The notes beneath the pieces are model-generated. The model was given only the letters and a program-made list of their open reading frames with translations, was not told where the DNA came from and did no database searches. A DNA stretch of 64,000 nt from Afipia sp. (GTDB taxonomy: Bacteria; Pseudomonadota; Alphaproteobacteria; Rhizobiales; Xanthobacteraceae). Where the stretch lies: the NCBI GenBank assembly GCA_016201045.1, contig JACQDM010000008.1:124001-188000 (forward strand). Reading direction: 5' to 3'. Each line of letters begins with the position of its first letter. Positions within the stretch are counted from its first letter, which is position 1. The position numbers and the translations under genes were made by a program. Positions 42,993 through 52,239 of this stretch are shown here, in pieces.

Positions 42993-43751
42993 TCAGCGCG
43001 GTGCCATACGTATGGCGCCGTCGAGACGGATCACTTCGCCGTTGAGCATCGGGTTCTCGACGATGTGAACCGCGAGGTTGGCGTATTCCTTCGGGTCGCC
43101 GAGGCGCGCCGGATGCGGCACTTGTTTTCCCAGGCTGTCCTGCGCTTCCTGCGGCAGACCTTTCAGCAGCGGCGTGAGGAACAAACCCGGCGCAATTGTC
43201 ATGACGCGAATGTTGAGCGAGGCAAGATCGCGCGCGACGGGCAACGTCATGCCGACAATGCCGCCCTTCGACGACGAATACGCAGCTTGACCGATCTGGC
43301 CGTCATAGGCCGCGACGCTGGCGGTCGAGATCATGACGCCGCGTTCTTCGCCGATGGGCGGCGCGGTCTGCATGCGCTCCGCGACGAGGCGGATGCAGTT
43401 GAACGAGCCGATCAAATTGACCTTGATGACGCGCGTATAGTCGGCGAGCGCGTAAGCGCCGTTCTTGCCGACGGTCTTGCCGGCGTTGCCGATGCCTGCA
43501 CAGTTCACCAGCACGCGGATGACGCCGTGCGCCTTCTCGGCTTTCGCGATGGCGTCTTTCACCGGCGCTTCTTCCGATACGTCGCCAACCAGCGCGAGAC
43601 CCTTGATCTCGGAGGCGACCCGTTCCGCGCCTTCCTTGTTCATGTCGATCACCGCGACCTTCGCGCCCTTGGCTGCCATCGCGCGTGCGGTTGCTTCGCC
43701 GAGGCCCGAGCCGCCGCCGGTGACGAGAACTGAAATATCCTTGAGTTGCAT
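42993..43751 (-). CDS. SDR-family dehydrogenase, HSD10-like
   Basis: 252 residues. The cofactor motif is [12 protein letters not shown], with Asp38-like VIDMNKEG favouring NAD. Catalytic Ser-Tyr-Lys lie in [23 protein letters not shown]. The C-terminus is [11 protein letters not shown]. The sequence matches 3-hydroxyacyl-CoA dehydrogenase type 2 (2-methyl-3-hydroxybutyryl-CoA dehydrogenase) relatives. Next to a methylacyl-CoA racemase-like gene it fits oxidation of 2-methyl-3-hydroxyacyl-CoA. Confidence 0.87.
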   Translation of the reverse strand: MQLKDISVLVTGGGSGLGEATARAMAAKGAKVAVIDMNKEGAERVASEIKGLALVGDVSEEAPVKDAIAKAEKAHGVIRVLVNCAGIGNAGKTVGKNGAYALADYTRVIKVNLIGSFNCIRLVAERMQTAPPIGEERGVMISTASVAAYDGQIGQAAYSSSKGGIVGMTLPVARDLASLNIRVMTIAPGLFLTPLLKGLPQEAQDSLGKQVPHPARLGDPKEYANLAVHIVENPMLNGEVIRLDGAIRMAPR

Positions 43752-43770
43752 ATGCGTTTCCTTGCGTGAG

Positions 43771-44895
43771 TTAAGAGGCTTTGGCCGAAGTGTGCTTCGT
43801 CCATTGGGAAAGAATGTCGGCTGCGGTTTTGACCGGCGCTGCCGCCGAGCCCTGAATCGCCGATGGTGTCCGCGAAAAGCGCGGCGCGGGCGCGGGCTGC
43901 ACGCCGCCGTCGGCCTCGACGAATGTCTTGCGTGCTGCGAGATGCGGGTGCTTCGGCGCGTCGAACATCGCGATCACCGGCGCGACGCAGGCATCGGTGC
44001 CGTCAAAGATTTTTGCCCACTCGTCGCGCGTCTTGGTTTTGAAAACGGCCGCGACCTTGTCGTGCAGCAAGGGCCACTGCTTGCGATTCATTTGATCGTT
44101 GAAGCAGTCCTCGCCGAGGCCAGCGAGCTTGCGCAATTCTGTGTAGAACTGCGGCTCGATCGCACCGACCGACATGTAGCCACCGTCCTTGCATTGATAG
44201 GTGCGATAGAAATGCGCGCCGCCGTCCAGCATGTTGGTGCGCGGCTCTTTGGTCCATCGTCCCGTCGCATGCATGCTGTGAAACAGCGTCAGCATGCTGG
44301 AGACGCCGTCGCACATCGCAGCGTCCACCACCTGTCCCTTGCCGGTTGTGCGCGCGTCGATCACAGCCGCTAGCACGCCCATTGCGAGATACAGCGCTCC
44401 GCCGCCATAGTCGCCGACGAGGTTGAGCGGCGACACCGTGTCGCCGTTGCAGGACCGGAAAGAATCCAGCGCGCCGGTGATCGCGATGTAGTTGATGTCA
44501 TGACCCGCCGAGTGCGCGAGCGGGCCGTCCTGACCCCATCCGGTCATGCGGCCGTAAACGAGACGCGGATTGCGCTTCAGCGCAACATCCGGCCCGAGGC
44601 CGAGCCGTTCCATCACCTGCGGGCGGAATCCTTCGATCAGAATATCGGCGGCGGCGATCAGGTCGAGCACCTGCGCGACATGAGTGGGATTTTTCAGATC
44701 GAGTTCGATCACTTGTCGCCCGCGATTGACGAAATCGCGTGCGTCGCGCTTGCCCTGTCCGGGCCGCGCGATGGAAACAACATCCGCACCCATGTCGGAC
44801 AGCAGCATCGACGCAAACGGTCCCGGCCCGATACCGGCAAATTCGATCACGCGCACGCCGCGCAACGGGCCTGTGGCCATCGGCCGCTCGCTCAT
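43771..44895 (-). CDS. CaiB/BaiF CoA-transferase family, alpha-methylacyl-CoA racemase-like
   Basis: 374 residues. [29 protein letters not shown] starts the family III fold. [13 protein letters not shown] and [16 protein letters not shown] hold the His-Asp pair used by methylacyl-CoA racemases. Racemases invert 2-methyl stereochemistry so that S-specific dehydrogenases can act. The gene overlaps the TetR gene by four bases, so the regulator is the first gene of this operon. Confidence 0.87.
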   Translation of the reverse strand: MSERPMATGPLRGVRVIEFAGIGPGPFASMLLSDMGADVVSIARPGQGKRDARDFVNRGRQVIELDLKNPTHVAQVLDLIAAADILIEGFRPQVMERLGLGPDVALKRNPRLVYGRMTGWGQDGPLAHSAGHDINYIAITGALDSFRSCNGDTVSPLNLVGDYGGGALYLAMGVLAAVIDARTTGKGQVVDAAMCDGVSSMLTLFHSMHATGRWTKEPRTNMLDGGAHFYRTYQCKDGGYMSVGAIEPQFYTELRKLAGLGEDCFNDQMNRKQWPLLHDKVAAVFKTKTRDEWAKIFDGTDACVAPVIAMFDAPKHPHLAARKTFVEADGGVQPAPAPRFSRTPSAIQGSAAAPVKTAADILSQWTKHTSAKAS

Positions 44896-45626
44896 CCGGC
44901 CCTCCCGTATTTCCTGGTCTTATTGCCAGTGCCGATCGGCGCAACGGCGGCATCGCGCGCGAGCATGCCGCCGAGGAACAGATCGGTCATGTGAGCGATG
45001 TATTGGCGTCGGGTGTCTTCGGTCATGTCGCGGCCCGCGAAGCGCGATCCCATCTGACGGCCCGAGAACAGATGATCGCACGCACCGACGAGGCTCGTGT
45101 AGAAGAGAACCGGGTCGAATTTGCGGAATTCGCCTGCGGCGATGCCTTCCGCCAGCAGCCGGCGCTGAAACTCGAACAGCGGATTGACGAAAAAGCGATT
45201 GACCTCTTTCGCCGTCTTCTCGTTGCCGTCGTGCAGCAACAGGTGAATCAGCCGGTTCATGTAGGGAAAGCGGTAATAGGCGTTGATGATACCGGCGATA
45301 TGCCGGCGCATTTTTTCCGTCGGCGAAATCGGCTGCTCCATGACGAAAGCGAGATTTTCGATTTCTCCTTTTGCGTCGCGCGCGAGCAGTGCGAGCAGCA
45401 ACCCGTCCTTGTTGCCGAAATGATATTTCACGAGCGCTGCGTTGACGCCGGATTTCTCCGCGATGTCGCTGAGGGAAATGTCCGTCGAATTGCGTTCGGT
45501 CATCAGGTCGCCGGCCGCGACCAGAAGTTTCGCCGCCGTTGCGTTCAGCGGCACGACGTCGCCCACGGCGCGCGGTTTCGGCAGCGGCGGACGGCGCGAC
45601 GGTCTGGCACTCAAACGCTGCGGCAT
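44892..45626 (-). CDS. TetR-family transcriptional regulator
   Basis: 244 residues from ATG 45626; in-frame starts at 45638 and 45644 are also possible. A basic Pro-rich tail precedes the helix-turn-helix (about 45-85) with ISLSDIAEKSGVNAALVKYHFGNKDGLLLALL. The ligand domain carries the FPYMNRLIHLLLHDG region. It leads the minus-strand island operon and is divergent from a thiolase gene, so it likely controls both directions, as fatty-acid regulators of this family do. Confidence 0.9.
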   Translation of the reverse strand: MPQRLSARPSRRPPLPKPRAVGDVVPLNATAAKLLVAAGDLMTERNSTDISLSDIAEKSGVNAALVKYHFGNKDGLLLALLARDAKGEIENLAFVMEQPISPTEKMRRHIAGIINAYYRFPYMNRLIHLLLHDGNEKTAKEVNRFFVNPLFEFQRRLLAEGIAAGEFRKFDPVLFYTSLVGACDHLFSGRQMGSRFAGRDMTEDTRRQYIAHMTDLFLGGMLARDAAVAPIGTGNKTRKYGRAG

Positions 45627-45763
45627 TGAAAATCCCATACGCAACAGGCCGCCAGCTAAGCCGATGATCGGATGCCGCTCAAGAGTTAATTGACCGATTG
45701 ACTAAATCGTCCCGCGTCCGTTTAATTCCCGCCAACCAACAACAATGCGTCAGGGAGTTCGTC

Positions 45764-46936
45764 ATGGCCGAAGCCTATATCGTTGCTGCAGCGCGCACCG
45801 CAGGGGGCCGCAAGGGCGGACGTCTCGCCGGATGGCATCCGGTCGATCTGGCGGCCTCCGTACTCAATGCATTGGTCGATCGCTCCGGTGCCGATCCCGC
45901 GCAGGTCGAAGACGTCATCATGGGCTGTGTCATGCAGACCGGCGAGCAATCCAACAATGTCGCCCGCAACGCAGTGCTCGCATCGAAACTTCCGGAAAGT
46001 GTGCCAGGCACGTCGGTTGATCGCCAGTGCGGCTCATCGCAGCAGACGCTGCATTTCGCCGCACAGGCTGTGATGTCCGGTTCGATGGACATCGTGATTG
46101 CCGCGGGCGTCGAGGGCATGACGCGCGTGCCGATGGGACTGGCCGCATCGCTGCCGTTCAAGAACGGTTATGGCACCTACATGAGTCCGAACATTCAAAA
46201 GCGTTACCCGAATGTCCAGTTCAGTCAGTTTCCCGGCGCGGAAATGATGGCGAAGAAATACAATATCGAGAAAGACGAACTCGACGAGTATTCCTACCGG
46301 AGCCATCAGAAGGCGATTGCGGCGACGCAGGCTGGCCACTTCAAGGATGAAATCATCCCGCTCAAGATTACGCGCGAGGACGGCTCGACCGACACGCACA
46401 CGATTGACGAAGGCATCCGTTTCGATGCGACGCTCGACGGCATTCGCGGCGTGAAACTCATTGCAGAGGGCGGACGCATCACCGCCGCAAGCGCGAGCCA
46501 GATCTGCGACGGCGCATCCGGCATGATGATCGTCAACGAAAAGGGGCTGAAGTCGCTCGGCATCAAGCCGATGGCGCGCATCCATCACATGACCATGATG
46601 GGCCACGATCCGGTCATCATGCTCGAAGCGCCGCTGCCTGCGACCCACAAGGCGCTGAAGAAAGCGGGAATGTCGATCGACGATATCGATCTGTTCGAGG
46701 TCAACGAAGCATTCGCTTCGGTGCCGACGGCATGGCTGAAGGACACCGGAGCGGACCCAGCAAAGCTCAACGTCAACGGCGGCGCGATTGCGCTCGGACA
46801 CCCTCTTGGTGGATCAGGCACGAAGCTGATGACAACGCTTGTCAACGCGCTCAGGCAGCGCAACAAGCGCTACGGCCTGCAGACCATGTGCGAAGGCGGC
46901 GGCATGGCCAATGTCACGATCGTCGAGCGGCTGTAA
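45764..46936 (+). CDS. acetyl-CoA C-acyltransferase (thiolase)
   Basis: 390 residues from ATG 45764, six bases after AGGGAG. The nucleophile is in DRQCGSSQQTLHFAAQ, the active-site His in ALGHPLGGSGTK, and the second Cys in MCEGGGMA. It performs thiolytic cleavage of 3-ketoacyl-CoA, releasing acetyl- or propionyl-CoA. It is cotranscribed with the downstream ligase (15-base gap). Confidence 0.92.
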   Translation: MAEAYIVAAARTAGGRKGGRLAGWHPVDLAASVLNALVDRSGADPAQVEDVIMGCVMQTGEQSNNVARNAVLASKLPESVPGTSVDRQCGSSQQTLHFAAQAVMSGSMDIVIAAGVEGMTRVPMGLAASLPFKNGYGTYMSPNIQKRYPNVQFSQFPGAEMMAKKYNIEKDELDEYSYRSHQKAIAATQAGHFKDEIIPLKITREDGSTDTHTIDEGIRFDATLDGIRGVKLIAEGGRITAASASQICDGASGMMIVNEKGLKSLGIKPMARIHHMTMMGHDPVIMLEAPLPATHKALKKAGMSIDDIDLFEVNEAFASVPTAWLKDTGADPAKLNVNGGAIALGHPLGGSGTKLMTTLVNALRQRNKRYGLQTMCEGGGMANVTIVERL

Positions 46937-46951
46937 TCGCGGGAGACGCCC

Positions 46952-48496
46952 GTGACGCATCCCTCCATTCACGCGCAATCGACGCCGGACAAGATCGCCT
47001 ATCGCATGGCGAAATCCGGCGAGACGATCAGCTATCGTCAGCTCGACGAGCGCTCCAATCGGGGCGCACATCTGTTTCGCGCACTCGGCCTGAAGCGCGG
47101 CGATCACATCGCGTTCCTGATGGAAAACACTCTCGCGTTCATGGAAATCTGCTGGGCAGCACAGCGCAGCGGGCTCTATTACACGGCGATCAGCCGCTAT
47201 CTCACCGCCGACGAGATCGCCTACATCGTCAAGGATTGCGGCGCGAAGATTCTGATCACAACGCCGAAATGCGCCGATGCTGTCGTGCCGCTGATGGCGG
47301 GTGCGCCCGAAACGATCTTTTTCATGACCGGCGAGCCGCGTGACGGCTTCCGTTCATGGGATTCAGAAACCGCCAAGCAGCCGAAGACTCCGATTGCCGA
47401 CGAGAGCGCGGGTTTCGACATGCTCTATTCCTCCGGTACGACAGGCCGGCCGAAGGGCGTGAAACGCGTTGCGGCCGAAACATCGATTGTCGTACCGAAC
47501 GCTTTTCTGAAGCTGCTGTGCGTCGACATGTACGGCATGTCGTCGGAGAGCATTTATCTGTCGCCCGCGCCGCTCTATCACGCGGCTCCCTTGCGCTTTA
47601 ACATGATGGTCGGCGTGCTCGGCGGCACGTCGGTCATCATGGAGCATTTCGACGCCGAGGAATATTTGGCGCTTGTCGAAAAGCACAAAGTCAACGTCTC
47701 GCAACTCGTGCCCACGATGTTCGTGCGGATGCTGAAATTGCCCGACGCGATTCGCGCCAAATACAATGTCTCGACGCTGAAATCCGCGATCCATGCGGCC
47801 GCGCCCTGCCCGGTCGAGGTCAAGGCAAAGATGATCGCGTGGTGGGGACCGATCATCGTGGAGTATTACGCAGGCTCCGAAGGCAACGGCGTTACCGTGT
47901 CCAATTCGCAGGAATGGCTGACGCATCGCGGCACCGTTGGTAAAGCGGTTGTCGGCAAGATCAAGATTGTCGATGACGACGGCAACGAATTGCCGGCAGG
48001 CGAAATCGGTGCGGTATATTTCGCCGAGGGCCCGCAATTCGCCTATCACAACGATCCGGACAAGACGAAACGCGCCTACAACGACAAAGGGTGGTCCACC
48101 ATCGGCGATGTCGGCTATCTCGACAGCGAAGGTTATCTCTACCTCACCGACCGCAAGGCCTACATGATCATTTCCGGCGGCGTGAACATCTATCCGCAGG
48201 AAACCGAGGACATTCTGATCTCGCATCCCGCCGTCGCCGATGTCGCGGTGTTCGGCGTGCCGAATGAGGAAATGGGCGAGGAAGTCAAAGCCGTCGTGCA
48301 GCCGCACGACATGAAAGCGGCGGGTAAAGCGCTGGAGGCTGATCTGATTTTATTCTGCCGCAAGCATCTGTCGCCGATCAAATGTCCGAAGAGCGTGGAC
48401 TTTGAGGCGGAATTGCCGCGAACGCCGACCGGGAAGCTCGTGAAGCGGCATTTACGCGATAGATATTGGCAGGCCGCGAAGAAGGCGACGGCTTAG
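46952..48496 (+). CDS. AMP-forming acyl-CoA synthetase
   Basis: 514 residues from GTG 46952 with GGGAG seven bases upstream. The P-loop is LYSSGTTGRPKGVKR, then YAGSEGNG, the hinge LTDRKAYMIISGGVNIYPQ, and the catalytic Lys in PTGKLVKRHL. It is shorter than feruloyl-CoA synthase and closer to medium/long-chain ligases. With the thiolase it supplies entry and exit steps of the same pathway. Its 3' end overlaps the convergent exported-protein gene by four bases. Confidence 0.9.
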   Translation: MTHPSIHAQSTPDKIAYRMAKSGETISYRQLDERSNRGAHLFRALGLKRGDHIAFLMENTLAFMEICWAAQRSGLYYTAISRYLTADEIAYIVKDCGAKILITTPKCADAVVPLMAGAPETIFFMTGEPRDGFRSWDSETAKQPKTPIADESAGFDMLYSSGTTGRPKGVKRVAAETSIVVPNAFLKLLCVDMYGMSSESIYLSPAPLYHAAPLRFNMMVGVLGGTSVIMEHFDAEEYLALVEKHKVNVSQLVPTMFVRMLKLPDAIRAKYNVSTLKSAIHAAAPCPVEVKAKMIAWWGPIIVEYYAGSEGNGVTVSNSQEWLTHRGTVGKAVVGKIKIVDDDGNELPAGEIGAVYFAEGPQFAYHNDPDKTKRAYNDKGWSTIGDVGYLDSEGYLYLTDRKAYMIISGGVNIYPQETEDILISHPAVADVAVFGVPNEEMGEEVKAVVQPHDMKAAGKALEADLILFCRKHLSPIKCPKSVDFEAELPRTPTGKLVKRHLRDRYWQAAKKATA

Positions 48497-49122
48497 TCCT
48501 TCTTCAGCCAGGTCTCGACCAGCATCACATCCGGCGGCTGCATGTATTTGGTCGTCCACATATCGACGACCCATTCGATCTTGCTTTCGTTCTCGACCAG
48601 TACCGCCGTGTTGTGCGGCAACTGCATCGCCAGGATGTTGCCGCGATAGCGCGGGTTGCCGACGGTGTGATGCTTCAGCAGTCCCCACTCTTGCAATACG
48701 AACAGAAAGCTCGACGTGTTGCGCGTCGAATCCCAGCAATCGAAATTGCCGGCGGCAGCGCCGCTGCGAATGTCTGCGTTGGCGACGCGATGATCGGTGC
48801 CGATCATCGGGCCGACGCGCTTGTCGAACCACACGACCGCCTTCTGGATAGCCGAACGCTCGGCCGGCGCGGTTGCCTTTCCGGCGGCGAGAATTTTCGT
48901 CAGCTCCGCTTTATCCGAGGCGGTGAAATCGAGTTCGGCGCGGCGGCGGCAGACGAAGCCGTAGCAGATCGTCATCTGCTCGGCGGACGGCGGATTGATC
49001 GATACCGACGTATACATCTCGGCCTGTTCGGAGGAGAGACGGAGCGCGAATGACGGTTGCGCCACGGCAACCAAGCCGAATGTAGCGGCAATCAAAACGA
49101 TGCGCGATGCGACGCTGAACAC
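48493..49122 (-). CDS. exported protein of unknown function with a transglutaminase-like Cys-His-Asp arrangement
   Basis: 209 residues from GTG 49122 (GGGA just upstream); a TTG at 49182 would add 20 residues before the signal peptide. The signal peptide is VFSVASRIVLIAATFG and likely ends at PSFA. Two cysteines lie in CYGFVC. The C-terminal half has FDCWDSTRNTSSFL (Cys129), PHNTAVLVEN (His170) and EWVVDMWT (Asp187), the order and spacing of transglutaminase/papain-like enzymes. No named family is claimed. If active it would be a periplasmic thiol protease or amidase. Confidence 0.7.
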   Translation of the reverse strand: MFSVASRIVLIAATFGLVAVAQPSFALRLSSEQAEMYTSVSINPPSAEQMTICYGFVCRRRAELDFTASDKAELTKILAAGKATAPAERSAIQKAVVWFDKRVGPMIGTDHRVANADIRSGAAAGNFDCWDSTRNTSSFLFVLQEWGLLKHHTVGNPRYRGNILAMQLPHNTAVLVENESKIEWVVDMWTTKYMQPPDVMLVETWLKKD

Positions 49123-49230
49123 GTTTCCCAGCCTCTGAAGGTTCCGCCGAACGTCAATATGGCGGATTGTTTCGCCGATCAACAGCCGGATGCAGTCTGC
49201 CGGAAACTTTAGCGTGAGGGCTCCGTGCCC

Positions 49231-49728
49231 TCACAGCACAACCGGCTTGTCCGGCAGTTCATTGGCGTGCGGCCCGGACGCCGGATAATTCTGGATCAGC
49301 AGATCCGTGACGGCCGCCACACCTTTGAGGACACCGCCCTCGAAATTCTTCCTGCGGAATTCGGCTTCCATTGCGTTGCAGATTTTTTCCCACGCCGCAT
49401 GGCCGACCTTGGCGTCGATGCCGCGGTCCGCGACGATCTCGACCTTGCGATCGGCAAGCAAAAGATAGATGAGAACGCCATTGTTATGTGCGGTGTCCCA
49501 TACCCGCAGCCGCGAAAACACGTCGATGGCCCGCGCCCGTGCCGCCTGATTGGCAAACAGAGGCCGGCCGTCGAGCGCGCCTTCGACCGCAAAGCGTATC
49601 TGCCCCGAATGTTTCACTTCGCTGGCCTTGATGGCGTGTTCGATGGCCAACAGCGTTTTGCGCGGGAAAATCTGCCGGACCCGCCAGCGACTCAGAAGCA
49701 GATGTTTGCCAATGCGTTTGATGCTCAT
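49231..49728 (-). CDS. TPM-domain protein, short form
   Basis: 165 residues from ATG 49728. It lacks a signal peptide. The TPM-fold core includes GQIRFAVEG, AIDVFSRLRVWDTAHNNGVLIYLLLADRKVEIVADRG and FEGGVLKGVAAVTDLL. It starts three bases after the stop of the larger TPM gene, so the two are coupled. TPM proteins are linked to membrane or photosystem repair and to LemA, without a firm biochemical role in proteobacteria. Confidence 0.85.
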   Translation of the reverse strand: MSIKRIGKHLLLSRWRVRQIFPRKTLLAIEHAIKASEVKHSGQIRFAVEGALDGRPLFANQAARARAIDVFSRLRVWDTAHNNGVLIYLLLADRKVEIVADRGIDAKVGHAAWEKICNAMEAEFRRKNFEGGVLKGVAAVTDLLIQNYPASGPHANELPDKPVVL

Positions 49729-49730
49729 GG

Positions 49731-50579
49731 TCACCAACTACCCGATGCGCCGCCGCCGCCGAAGCTGCCGCCGCCCCCGCTGAAACCGCCGCCGCCACTC
49801 CAACCACCCGAACTCGATCCGCCGCTCGACCCGCCCCCGCCGCTGCCCGATGCGATGCTGTCGCCGAACAGCGTCAGCACGAACACGATGGCGGCAGCGA
49901 TGAGCGATATCGGAATGACATAAGAGATGATCCAGACCACAACGCCGACAATGCCGGCTGCAATCGACGCGCCGAGCAACCGGCCGAACAGCGCGCGAAA
50001 TGCGCCGCCGGCAATCAGCGTAAGGATGAAGAGGAAGGGCCACGCATTACCCAGCCAGTCGTAATCGATCGGCTGACCTTTTCTCTTCGGTTCAGGCAAC
50101 GGCTCGCCGTCGATCACGCTCAAGATTTTCGTCACGCCATCGGAAATGCCGCCCGCGAAATCGCCGCTGCGGAATTTCGGCGTGATCACTTCGTCGATAA
50201 TGCGTTTGGAGGTGACGTCGGTCAGCGCGCCTTCGAGGCCGTAGCCGACCTCGATCCGCAGCTTGCGGTCATCCTTGGCGACGATGAGCAGCGCGCCGTC
50301 GTCGATTTTCTTGCGGCCGAGTTTCCATTTCTCGACCACGCGCAGCGAATATTGCTCGATGGTCTCGGGCTGAGTCGTCGGCACGATCAGCACCGCGATC
50401 TGACTTCCCTTGCGATCCTCGAAATCCTTCAACGTCTGCTCGAGCGAAGAGATGTCGCTGCTCGACAGCGTGCCGGTCTGATCGACCACGCGTTCGATCG
50501 GCGGCACCGCAACGTCCGCGAAACTCGCGGACGCGCAGAACAGCAGCAACGCCAGAAGCGCCGGTTTGAAGAATTTCAT
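49731..50579 (-). CDS. YgcG-type TPM-domain membrane protein
   Basis: 282 residues. The signal peptide (1-21) ends SASFA. A periplasmic TPM domain (about 30-155) has VVDQTGTLSSSDISSLEQ, QIAVLIVPTT, ALLIVAKDDRKLRIEVGYGLEG and DFAGGISDG. Two to three membrane segments (175-235) follow, then a Gly/Ser-rich tail. It lies between lemA and the short TPM gene, a conserved arrangement. LemA and TPM proteins are thought to act together at the envelope. Confidence 0.9.
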   Translation of the reverse strand: MKFFKPALLALLLFCASASFADVAVPPIERVVDQTGTLSSSDISSLEQTLKDFEDRKGSQIAVLIVPTTQPETIEQYSLRVVEKWKLGRKKIDDGALLIVAKDDRKLRIEVGYGLEGALTDVTSKRIIDEVITPKFRSGDFAGGISDGVTKILSVIDGEPLPEPKRKGQPIDYDWLGNAWPFLFILTLIAGGAFRALFGRLLGASIAAGIVGVVVWIISYVIPISLIAAAIVFVLTLFGDSIASGSGGGGSSGGSSSGGWSGGGGFSGGGGSFGGGGASGSW

Positions 50580-50605
50580 CGCGCCCGCCCGACGCTATCG
50601 CGGCC

Positions 50606-51241
50606 CTACTTTGCGGGCTGCGCCGGTGCGGGAGTCTGCGTCGGAGCCGCAGGCGGGTTGAAGTCGACCTTCGGCGCGACCGAGATTTCCTTCTCGTTCT
50701 CCACCGTGAAATTGGCCTTTTCCTTATAGCCGAACGCCATCGCGGTCAGGTTGTTCGGGAAGGTGCGGATGCCGACGTTGTAGTCCTGCACCGCCTTGAT
50801 GTAGCGGTTGCGCGCAACCGCGATGCGGTTTTCGGTGCCTTCAAGTTGCGCCATCAGATCGCGGAACAGCTGATCGGATTTCAGCGTCGGATAATTTTCC
50901 GACACAGCAATCAGGCGCGACAATGCACTCGACAATTCGCCCTGAGCAGCCTGGAATTTCTGGATCGTCGCAGGATCGTTGACCGCGTCGGCCGAGACAT
51001 TGACGCTGCCGACCTTGGCACGCGCGTTGGTGACACCGAGCAGCACATCCTTTTCCTGCTGCGCAAAGCCCTTCACCGAATTGACGAGGTTCGGCACGAG
51101 ATCGGCGCGGCGCTGATACTGGTTGGTGACTTCGGACCAGGCCGACTTCACGCTCTCGTCGTTCTGCTGGATCGCGTTGTAACCGCAATTCGTCAGGCTC
51201 AGGGAAGCGAGCGCTGCGAGCACCGTCAAAATCTTACGCAT
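50606..51241 (-). CDS. lemA: LemA-family lipoprotein
   Basis: 211 residues from ATG 51241, with GGAGA six bases upstream; the much longer open frame extending to 52537 is antisense to an enoyl-CoA hydratase and rejected. A lipoprotein signal with lipobox LTNC (Cys19) leads into GYNAIQQNDE. The LemA core shows WSEVTNQYQRRADLVPNLVNSVKG, ENYPTLKSDQLFRDLMAQLEGTENRIAVARNRY and YNVGIRTFPNNL. A Pro/Ala-rich tail closes it. It is first of a three-gene operon. Confidence 0.93.
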   Translation of the reverse strand: MRKILTVLAALASLSLTNCGYNAIQQNDESVKSAWSEVTNQYQRRADLVPNLVNSVKGFAQQEKDVLLGVTNARAKVGSVNVSADAVNDPATIQKFQAAQGELSSALSRLIAVSENYPTLKSDQLFRDLMAQLEGTENRIAVARNRYIKAVQDYNVGIRTFPNNLTAMAFGYKEKANFTVENEKEISVAPKVDFNPPAAPTQTPAPAQPAK

Positions 51242-51400
51242 GAATATCTCCAGAATATTGCCCCGAACCCGGCGTTCAAGGCCGCCATTGCGGGCATCAT
51301 ATACGATGGGCCGCGTCACATAACAGGGTTGCGCGAGGTTTTTCTGGATCGTTGGTCGAGGGCCATTCACATTCGGTTCAAGAAACGAGGGAGGCGGCGC

Positions 51401-52237
51401 ATGGGACAGGCTGAAGTCATCAAAGACACTGGTACCGAAGAGCTTCTGTGTTCTGTGCGCGACCGCGTCGCCACGATCACGCTCAATCGGCCTCAGGCGC
51501 GCAATTCGCTGTCGGACAATCTCTCGCCCGCGCTGCGGACCATGATTAAAGTCTGCGGCAACGATCCCGATGTCGGCGCGATCCTCATTACGGGCGCGGG
51601 CGACGCATTCTGCGCTGGCGGCGACGTCAAGGGCATGGGCGGCAAAAGCGGAAGCAGCAACGCGCCGGAATTGAGTTTCGAGCAGAAGGTCGCGCGCTTG
51701 CAGGAACGCCAGCGCACTCTGACCGGAGCATTGGTGGCGGTTCGCAAGCCGACCATCGCCGCGCTGCCGGGGCCCGCGGCGGGAGCCGGACTTTCGATCG
51801 CGCTCGCCTGCGATCTTCGCATTGCAGCCGAATCTGCTTTCGTCAGCACCGGCTATATGAAAGTCGGCCTCAGCGGCGACTATGGAATCACGTGGCTGCT
51901 GACGCGCCTTGTCGGCACAGCGCGCGCCCGCGAATTGATGTTTCTGTCGGAGAAGATCGATGCGAAGCGCTGCGAGGCACTCGGCCTCGTCAATCGCGTG
52001 GTGCCGGACGACAGACTGCGCGAGGAAACATTCGCGCTGGCGAAATCGCTGGCAGAAGGCCCCTCGATTGCGCTTGAAGCGATGAAGAACAATCTCGACG
52101 ATGCGCTGGAGATCGATTTTCTCACATCGCTGGATCGCGAGGCGGCGCGGCTGGTCCGCGCGGCGGCGACCGCCGATCACCGCGAAGCCGTGCAGGCCTT
52201 CGTCCAGAAGCGAAAGCCGCAATTTTCGGGAAGCTAA
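51401..52237 (+). CDS. enoyl-CoA hydratase/isomerase family protein
   Basis: 278 residues from ATG 51401, with GAGGGAGG six bases upstream. The crotonase fold has DRVATITLNRPQARNSLS, oxyanion-hole segments GAGDAFCAGGDVKG and GPAAGAGLSIALACDLRI, and the active-site stretch VSTGYMKVGLSGDYG. The expected second glutamate is replaced (SGD), so hydratase versus isomerase activity is uncertain. Its stop is two bases from the convergent thiolase stop. Confidence 0.88.
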   Translation: MGQAEVIKDTGTEELLCSVRDRVATITLNRPQARNSLSDNLSPALRTMIKVCGNDPDVGAILITGAGDAFCAGGDVKGMGGKSGSSNAPELSFEQKVARLQERQRTLTGALVAVRKPTIAALPGPAAGAGLSIALACDLRIAAESAFVSTGYMKVGLSGDYGITWLLTRLVGTARARELMFLSEKIDAKRCEALGLVNRVVPDDRLREETFALAKSLAEGPSIALEAMKNNLDDALEIDFLTSLDREAARLVRAAATADHREAVQAFVQKRKPQFSGS

Positions 52238-52239
52238 TC

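Noticed and set aside
45686-45707. TTGACCGATTGACTAAAT as a TetR operator, sharing a 12-mer with 56694-56708 on the other strand
   Set aside because: Its dyad symmetry is weak, and shared 12-mers are expected by chance many times in 64 kb; kept only as a possible promoter region.
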